Assembly: GCA_030248135.1 (NCBI GenBank)
Contig: JASANC010001219.1
Coordinates: 1 to 64,000, forward strand
Length of the DNA stretch: 64,000 nucleotides
Origin: Theristus sp. LFF4_11
Lineage: Eukaryota; Nematoda; Chromadorea; Monhysterida; Xyalidae
Direction: 5' to 3'
A program made the position numbers and the translations under genes. Below the pieces are notes generated by a model. That model saw only the letters and a program-made list of their open reading frames with translations, made no database searches and was not told the origin of the DNA. Positions 57,081 to 64,000 of this stretch are shown here, piece after piece. Position 1 is the first letter of the stretch, and each line of letters begins with the position of its first letter.

Positions 57081-57170
57081 CTTTCATGAAGCAATATGTA
57101 GTGACGCGTAGCTATGCATGAATATACATAGCTATGCGTCATTAAATACTGCGTCATGAATTCCGCTTAA
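57081..57170. repeat. Hairpin MITE, copy 9
   Basis: Arms CTTTCATGAAGCAATATGTA and TACTGCGTCATGAATTCCGC; GCGTAGCTATGCATG / CATAGCTATGCG centre. Confidence 0.8.
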
Positions 57171-57969
57171 TTGTCTGTGGCCAGGTCATGTCACTTAATT
57201 TTGATGAAACCTATTCAAATTCCCGCAATATTAGAAACGGAACAAAAACAGTGGAGTGCGTTTGGAGGTGACCCCCTTTCGTGGCGAGGCCATTGGCTCC
57301 AGCCGTCTATAAATCTCTTCTAAGCCTTTGGAGGTTGGTTCCAGGTTCTGGTAAAAGAAGCGACTACTTTTTTGAATCATGTAATTGCACCTGCACTGCA
57401 GTGCGATTGACGCGGGAATTAGAATCGGGTTCAAAATTGATTTAGTCACATAATCTGACGGATCAATGTTACTTATTACGATTCCAGTTGTGCAGCATTG
57501 CACCTTTTGATCTGACTTATAATCTTTTGTCTTTTTAGTTGGAAATTGCCACCATTCCAATTGGTATCTTCTTTTCTTTCTTTCTTTTTTAACTTTCATA
57601 TTGCAGGGTTATTTTTGGAAATTACTAGCCAGTATGTTATTGCTTATTATTTATTGTTCTTTCACAAAAAAGTTTTGCTAAATTCAAAACTTTTTTCATC
57701 AGTTTTTTTTCAGAATAATGGTAAAGATGCTACACTTTCAAGTTTGTTTTTGCTGCACGGTGATTTGTTTATCTTATTGTTTCTTTGTAGCGGAACGAGT
57801 TTCAGAACCGTCATAATAAAAAAGGGTAAAATTTTTGAATAAATGTTTTGTTTCGCGGAGAAAATTGCTTGTTTTTCGTTCAAAGAGAAAAAACTCGGGT
57901 TGTTGACCTGAAAAAGTATCTCACTGAACACAGTGTGTAACTTTTCAATTAACTTAACCACATCTTGTT

Positions 57970-58134
57970 TCTGTATGCATTCATCTGATTGGTTGGTGTG
58001 GTGACCACGTGATATACCCGTACAGGTCTGATTCCGCCCCCACAACAGCGCCTGCACAGAATGCATGCCTCATGCGTGGTCATCACAACCAATCAGCAAA
58101 CTGTATCTGATATAGATAGCAATCGATTGTACGA
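57970..58134. repeat. CTGATTGG MITE copy upstream of carrier gene
   Basis: Inverted CATCTGATTGGTTGGTGTGG and ATCACAACCAATCAGCAAAC around GATTCCGCCCCCACAACA. The outer ends are diverged. Confidence 0.6.
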
Positions 58135-58531
58135 GCATTAGCTGCTTGGCTGCGTGTAATGTAAATTGCGACTGCACTGATTGGTCGTTGGGCAGCCAAT
58201 CATTGCATTTCACAGCAGTTGCGATTTTTTGTTGTTGTTGTTTATTACGGACGGCCGAACAGGAGTGCTAAATCTCGGAAAAAGAAACATTATTATGCAT
58301 GTTTGCTTTTTGGTTTTGCTAGGTAAGGTAAGTAGTTTGATGCTTGACGCGGCAATTCAAAATTGCTAAAGTGCACCGAGTCCCTGTGCTACGGCCGCTT
58401 TGAATTGCCACATCTCAAGCCCGATGAAATTAATAATTACCTTCCCACGACTGATAACGCACTGAGGCGCAGGAACCAAACGAGCAGACAACGCCAATTG
58501 AAAAAAACACACGCAGGAACAAACCGAAACA

Positions 58532-61500
58532 ATGTCGAGCGGCAAGAAAACGCTGGAGCAATTTAGCGTCGACCTATTGCTCGGCGGAACTTCGGCCGCG
58601 ATTGCGAAAACGACGTGCGCACCATTGGAGCGAACGAAACTGTTGTTGCAGGTTGGATGGTGATTGGACAGAAAAAACAGTATTTTTGGTTTTTTTCCTG
58701 TTGTTTATACTAAGGTTCGTGATTATTCTGTGCTGTTCGCGCATGACGTCATTTTGGTGCGACTCATTCGAATAAACAAGCTATACTGTTGTCGTTTATT
58801 TTGATTCTGCGACGCGTGACGCGGCAATTCAAAACTGCTGAACTGACACCGGTCTCCCTGAGATGTCGCACGACCGAGTCACTTCGGGCGACTTCGAATT
58901 TGCCGCGTCAAGCGGTAAACTAATTTCCTTCTAATGTCTGCAAACGCACTGAGTCCCAGAACCCAAAAAACTCCAACATCACTCTAATCGCTCCTTCATT
59001 CATTACACACACCCGCACATGCGCAGGTGCAACACTCGCAACCTCAGTTGGCGTCGGCCGACAAGTACAGGGGCATCGTCGACTGCCTGGTGCGTATACC
59101 GCGCGAACAAGGACTGCACGCCTATTGGCGCGGCAACTTCACGAATGTCGCGCGGTACTTCCCGACGCAGGCGTTGAACTTCGCGTTCAAGGACGAATAT
59201 CGCAAGCTGTTTCTGGCGGACGTGCCGCGCGAGCGATTCTGGCGATTCTTTGCGGGTATTGTGCGTTTTGCGGGTATTGTGGGTTTTGCGGGGAGTTTGG
59301 TTTTTGCGGGTATATTGGCTTTTGGCGGTATTATCGGTTGTTGCGGGTGTATTGGTTTTTGCGGGTATATTGGCTTTTGCGGGGATTTTGGTTTTTGCGG
59401 GTATCGTGGTTTTTGCGGGTATATTGGCTTTTGCGGGGATTTTTGGTGTAATCGCCTCGAGAGCGGCGCGCATCCCGCTGAGGTTATCCCTCTTCTGCAG
59501 CGAATGCCGGCTGGGCTGTGCTAAATTGCAGAGATTCCTCCACATTCGATTTCGGTTTTTGGATTGGTAGATTTGGCGCTGTTTATGACGATCGTGCACT
59601 CGGTTATACTAACACAGCAATGTTGCACATTTACACTGCAAGTAAACGCTTTCACGAAGGATGTGGTGTGCCTGTGTGTTTGTTTGTGACGTAACTGCGC
59701 AACAATTCTCCAAGTGGTTTTCCAAGTGTAAGAAGGTCCTTTCGTAGCGTAGTGAATAAATTTCCAGCGGTAGTTTAGATCATAAATTTAGTTCATTTCG
59801 GGTTAAATTCGTTATACAGTCGAAGCTAGGGTAAGGGGAAAAAAATCCCTATTTTTTTTAAAATTTTTTTTACAAGTTAGGTTCGTTCGAAGCGTCTCGT
59901 CGAGCTGAGTTCATCTAGACTATTTTCAGAACGATCCGGGAAACTATAAGAGCGAAAATCGTGTTTTATTGAAATTATGTCCATTTCATAGAGGGAAAGT
60001 TGCATTTTCAACAGTAAAACAGGGCAATTTTTCACGTGTACTTGAATATTGAACCGTTCTTAGTGGTTCCTCTTTAGAAAATTACCAAAATTTGACTGTG
60101 TTCAAAAATTCCTGTTTGCTGTAGCTAAGTCGGCAACCCCTGTCGACCCGGTCGCCCCCCCCCCCCAAGACACTTACTTTCAGGTTCAACCAGCTATGCT
60201 ATCTGCCACATGGCGAGAGCCCACTCTTCAAATCATCGTATCGAAAACACGTACCATGATTTCGCGATCACGTTGCGGGCAACTGACAGACGCAAGTTTA
60301 ACACGTTAGTTTAGCTCAGCACGCAAGTTTTAACATGTGGCCATGTTATCGAATTAGGTGCATAGTGGCCAACGTGCATAGTGGCCATGAGAAAATTTGC
60401 ATTTTTGCTAGTTATAGTGTCCAAAACATATGCCAAAGTGGCCACGACATATAGCAGAGTGGCCAATGCCTATGGACAAGTGTCCAAATAGCTATAACAT
60501 AGTGGCCAATAAACATGCATAGTGGCCAATACAGGGTTTTAAATAATGCTGTTACAGGGTGATCCAGAAGTTATGATTTTTGAACTTTGTTGTTATTTCT
60601 GGCACATTCAAGCGACAAACTGTTGCTTGAATGTGTTGCAAATCACTTCATGTTTGTTGAGCAGCTTTGGGATCAACAACAAATGCAAATTGTGCAATTC
60701 AACGGTTCTATATTGGCGAGTTTTGTATTATGTGATTCGCACAAATATGATTTTTGATTCAATAGGGGAGAGCGATAATCGATACAAGTTGTTGACAAGA
60801 CGCGGTCAAACCAGGTGACGTTTGGCTTTGACAGCTGCATTTATACAAGCAAATGCATTATGTTGGTCAACCCTTTTATTCTGGTTAACTCATCTTTGGA
60901 TACATGCGTTTTACCCCCATTAACCCCCCCCCCACCATTAATCCCCCCCACCAATAAACCCCCACCCCCACGACAAGTTGCCGAATAATCACCCCCCACA
61001 AATAATCCCCCATGGGGGATTGGTGGGGGGATTATTGGAAACCTGTTTGAAACACATCCAGCGAATTCAGTGGCTGGTTGCAGTGAAAATGATGAAATTG
61101 TGCTACCAAAGGTCCCAAATGGATGAGTTAATGGTAATTTCATTACAAAAGGCTGTTATAAAAGGAAATTTGAAACATACAACCCACACGCGCGCGCAAT
61201 ACATGTAAACATTTGAAAACCATAGCCACATACTTTTTTATCGAAAACTCGAACGTCACTCCAGGGTACCGCAAACGTGTCTATCGAGCCATATTGTGTG
61301 GCTGCCATATTGACTGACCCCCCAATACAATGCAACCCGGCCATTTTTCAAATCTAAAACAAGTTGTCGCACTTATGAAATTGTAATTTTGTTTGTATTT
61401 ATGAGTTTTGTAACTAAATAAATTTTTGACAGAAAATTACTGAACACGAAAAATCAATTCAAACAACAATGTGCAAGAAAACCCCGAAGATGACACACAA

Positions 61501-63369
61501 ATAAGACGAGTGATACCTGGTTCCAAATCTGTCATGGTCGAAACAAGCCCAGCGATCAGCATGCGGTCTTCCAACGGGGACAAACGGGTATAAACAACAC
61601 ATATCATTTGTCTTCGGTATCTATTTGTGTGCTTTAGTTCACCATTTGCATTTGCTTGTATAAGTGCTGCTGTCAAACGTCACATTGGTTTGACCGCATC
61701 TTGTCAGCAACTTGCATCGGTTATCGATCTCCCCCTTGATTCAAAAATTACAATTGTATGAATCACATAATACAAAACTCGCCAACGTAGAACCGGTATT
61801 TTGCACAATTTGCCTTTGTTGTTGATCACAAAACTGAACAAACTGATTAAACAAACATAAAATGATTTGCAACACATTCAAGCAACAGTTTGTCACTTGA
61901 ATGTGCCAGAAATAACAACAAAGTTCAAAAATCATAACTTCTGGATCACCCTGTAACAGCATTATTTAAAACCCTGTATTGGCCACTATGCATGTCTATT
62001 GGCCACTATGTTATAGCTATTGGACACTTGTCCATAGGCATTGGCCACTCTGCTATATGTCGTGGCCACTTTGGCATATGTTTTGGACACTATAGCTAGG
62101 CATTTTTCATGGCCACTATGCACGTTGGCCACTATGCACTTTTACCATGTTATCGGGTATCTGAAAAACGGTCGTGTGATGTGGTATTAACCAACATCTC
62201 CGCTAAAATTGTTTAACAATATATCGCACAACTCCATTGTAGACCTATAATAACATACGCCAATCAACAAGATATCATGTTCATCTCATGGCCTGCCGAC
62301 TGAAAAACATGTTCTAAGTTGCAAGAAAACGATTTCTGAAACGATATTTCAATTCAGTTAAGTCATTTCAACGCTAAAAATTGACTCTAGAAGTCATCCA
62401 AATCGAAAAACATGGAGTACGTCGGTCAAAATGACCAAATAATGACATTTACCTAAGCACACAAAGAAGTTGGGAATAAAATTTGGTTTGAACTTTCAAA
62501 AAATTATGCCATAAATCGAATTTTCAGAGCAAAGTAGAAGAAAAATTTTTCAAATTTTTTTTTAAGTTTGAAAAAAAAATCCAAATTTAAAAAAAAACGA
62601 AAAAAAAATTATAAAAAATTTTTTTTTCAAAGCCTTTAACCCTAGTCGAAGCTCCAACACGTACAGAATAGCAGAGTAACAGAGTAACAGCTAATACCGT
62701 ATTACCTCTAATAAACCCCCATGGGGGTTTATTTCTTCAGCGACTTCTGGGGGTGGGGGTTTATTTTGGGGGGGGGGTTTATTTGGAAACCATTTTTAGG
62801 GGTGGGCAAAATGGCAAAAATACCTTCCATGGCAGGAAGGAAGTCGCCGAAACTTCTACTCTACATAGAAATTTCCTTTTACAAGAGCCTTTTGTAATGA
62901 AATTACCATTAACTCATCCATTTGGGGCCTTTGGTAGCACAATTTCATCATTTTCACTGCAACCAGCCACTGAATTCGCTGGGTATGTGTTTCAAACAGG
63001 TTTCCAATAATCCCCCATAGGGGATTATTTGGGGGGGGGGGATTATTTGGAAACTTGTCGAGGGGGTGGGGTTTATTTTTGGGGGGGGGTTAATTTGGGG
63101 GGGGGGTTAATAGAGGTAATACGGTATGCCATAGTAACACCAGATAATACCATACAATATATCTATAATATCATAATTGCGCTCAGCAGCGCGGGCTTAT
63201 ATACTGTGTCACAGCCCAACGAAACTTGACGACTAAATCTGACGACACCTGACGAATTACGACAGATTCTTGCGAATCTTCGTCACATACAACGTCAGAG
63301 TTGCATTTCGTAGCACTCTCCTAACACAAGTGCGCGCTCATTGGTCGCGATTTCAACATTACACTGACT

Positions 63370-63400
<31 letters not shown>

Positions 63401-63613
63401 GTCTGAAAAATCGTTCGTTCTTTTCAAAGGCAGCCTAGCTTCGGGCGCGGCTGCCGGCGCCACTTCGTTGTGCTTCGTCTACCCGCTCGACTTTGCGATG
63501 ACCCGACTCGCAGCGGACGTCGGTCATTGGAAACAGGGCACCCGCGAGTTTCGAGGTCTCGGCGACTGCCTACGGAAGATCTACGCGCACGATGGAATGC
63601 ACGGACTGTACCG
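58532..63613 (+). CDS. Mitochondrial ADP/ATP carrier (ANT, SLC25 family), 3' partial
   Basis: Exons 58532-58651, 59027-59255 and 63430-63613 join in frame (phases 0, 1, 2) to about 177 residues; the rest lies beyond the window. The protein exchanges ADP for ATP across the inner mitochondrial membrane. Visible: first-repeat signature [11 protein letters not shown], matrix helix with [16 protein letters not shown], the [20 protein letters not shown] and [11 protein letters not shown] stretches, [21 protein letters not shown] and second signature [14 protein letters not shown], then HGLYR. These are highly specific to ANT within SLC25. The family's RRRMMM motif would be in the missing part. The start is the first ATG, followed by [10 protein letters not shown]. 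Intron 2 (59256-63429) is 4.2 kb and holds a minisatellite and several MITEs. Confidence 0.95.
59246..59450 (+). repeat. Minisatellite built on the exon 2 splice donor of the ADP/ATP carrier
   Basis: About 11-12 units of roughly 15-18 bp of the form TTTGCGGGTATTGTGG. The first unit is the real exon 2/intron 2 junction (TTTGCGG, then GTATTG at 59256). Variants TTTGCGGGGATTTTGG and TTTGCGGGTATATTGG alternate later. Confidence 0.9.
59827..62644. mobile_element. TAGGG-end hAT-like MITE, copy 3, with nested insertion
   Basis: Left end TAGGGTAAGGGG and right end CTTTAACCCTA are slightly mutated versions of the ends of 13934-14958; perfect 8-bp duplication GTCGAAGC (59819-59826, 62645-62652). The interior is collinear with the other copies apart from the insertion at 60352-62144. 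Confidence 0.93.
60352..62144. mobile_element. Long-TIR element (MULE-like) nested in the hAT-like MITE
   Basis: Arms of about 490 bp (60352-60845 and 61650-62144) are inverted repeats with GTGCATAGTGGCCAACGTGC near each end. The 11-mer CCATGTTATCG occurs on both sides (60341-60351, 62145-62155) and once at the empty site in 13934-14958 (near 14472), so an insertion with a long target duplication is clear. Each arm carries about eight TAGTGGCCA-like subterminal motifs. The centre contains a truncated CCGTATTACC-type MITE (about 60903-61165). Long TIRs and 9-11-bp duplication suggest Mutator-like; no transposase. Confidence 0.82.
62697..63124. mobile_element. MITE with CCGTATTACCTCTA ends, copy 2
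   Basis: Ends CCGTATTACCTCTAATAAAC and TAATAGAGGTAATACGG, flanked by TA (62695-62696, 63125-63126). The interior (GGCAAAATGGCAAAAATACC, TTTTGTAATGAAATTACCAT) is the inverse of 33259-33670. 428 bp. Confidence 0.88.
63368..63396 (+). repeat. (TG)n microsatellite
   Basis: About 14 TG repeats, 33 bases before the third carrier exon; it may serve as part of the pyrimidine-poor acceptor region. Confidence 0.9.
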
Positions 63614-63649
63614 GTACGAGCCGAACCAACGAACAGCATGTACAGTCTA

Positions 63650-63738
63650 AAAGGAGCATTCATGAAGTAGTATTTAGTGACCGCGATCTTTTAACATAGC
63701 TACGCGTCACTAAATACTGCTTCATGAACGCGCCTTAA
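63650..63738. repeat. Hairpin MITE, copy 10
   Basis: Arms AAAAGGAGCATTCATGAAGT and ACTGCTTCATGAACGCGCCT; it starts 36 bases after the exon 3 donor of the carrier. Confidence 0.83.
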
Positions 63739-63740
63739 CT

Positions 63741-63901
63741 GAATAGCATATCCAGCTAGCTGATCGGTTGGTGATCCCGTGCATGCATGCATTGCTGTGC
63801 GTGAATTGCTGCTGTGGAGGCGGAGTTTGGTTTGCACCAGAATGCATCCATCACGATCACTAACCAATCAGCTAGTTGCATATGTCATTGAGTTTGACTG
63901 T
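63741..63901. repeat. CTGATTGG/GAGTTTGACTG MITE copy
   Basis: CAGCTAGCTGATCGGTTGGT on the left and AACCAATCAGCTAGTTGCAT then TTGAGTTTGACTGTA on the right; core GGAGGCGGAGTTTGGTTTGC. Confidence 0.7.
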
Positions 63902-63935
63902 AGTTTTAGGTGATTGTTTTCAGCCAGCGCGAATG

Positions 63936-64000
63936 CGGGGCATTCATGAAGCAGTATTTAGTGTCAGCGTCGCTAAAGACTGCTTCATGAATGCCGCTTG
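63936..64000. repeat. Hairpin MITE, copy 11, short centre
   Basis: Arms CGGGGCATTCATGAAGCAGT and CTGCTTCATGAATGCCGC with only about 20 bases between them, so the central stem is deleted. It abuts the window end. Confidence 0.78.

Larger units (their letters stand above)
56888..58531. other. Spacer upstream of ADP/ATP carrier gene
   Basis: Contains a hairpin MITE (57081-57170), a CTGATTGG-type MITE (57970-58134) and a palindromic repeat near 58342-58420 (GACGCGGCAATTCAAAA), repeated at 58813-58912 inside intron 1. A minus-strand ORF at 57231-57599 has no recognised domain or splice context. The carrier promoter should lie in the last few hundred bases; no TATA box stands out. Confidence 0.45.

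Noticed and set aside
57231..57599. 122-residue minus-strand ORF upstream of the ADP/ATP carrier
   Set aside because: No known domain and no convincing splice sites or start context.
59027..59524. Reading the Phe/Cys/Gly-rich extension after RFFAG as part of the carrier
   Set aside because: It is translation through the donor minisatellite; splicing at 59256 to 63430 restores the conserved GSLASG sequence.

Overview
The window reads as genomic DNA of an invertebrate animal. The gene content is metazoan: a cytospin (SPECC1/SPECC1L) with a C-terminal calponin-homology domain, a C1GALT1-type glycosyltransferase exon, a mitochondrial ADP/ATP carrier, REI1/ZNF622, MRM2 and a DMAC2/ATP5S-like protein. 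Genes are split into short exons by GT-AG introns (one is GC-AG), and introns and spacers are packed with small DNA transposons, hairpin MITEs, tRNA-derived SINEs, Helitrons and satellite. I cannot name the species. Exon models were built by eye from splice sites, phase and family similarity; where it could be tested, the exon lengths add up in frame.

Layout: 1-2354 tail of a satellite-bearing repeat followed by Helitron 3' ends and a non-autonomous Helitron. 3450-3822 C1GALT1-like terminal exon with a frame break (+). 5932-8058 MRM2-like rRNA methyltransferase (-). 9156-10021 two possible unidentified minus-strand exons. 10272-15000 and 18747-24469 stacked GC-rich hAT-like elements, most with intact 8-bp target duplications. 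16253-17484 two-exon secreted protein with one EGF-like domain. 21721-27979 DMAC2-like gene with an extra C-terminal region. 28695-32980 REI1/ZNF622, nine exons. 33259-34964 two MITEs. 35301-53238 cytospin-like gene spread over 18 kb, its CH-domain exons lying between two inverted copies of a satellite composite (47292-51014 and 54076-56887). 58532-63613 first three exons of the ADP/ATP carrier, running off the right edge.

Four of the genes have mitochondrial or ribosome-assembly roles (MRM2, DMAC2-like, ADP/ATP carrier, REI1), but nothing shows a cluster; strands and spacing look like ordinary animal gene order. The most unusual part is the repeat landscape: nested hAT-like MITEs made largely of G and C homopolymers, with target duplications and paralogous empty sites; SINE families sharing a 3' tail; a hairpin family with 11 copies, several within about 30 bp of splice acceptors; and two intronic minisatellites whose unit carries a 5' splice-site-like sequence.
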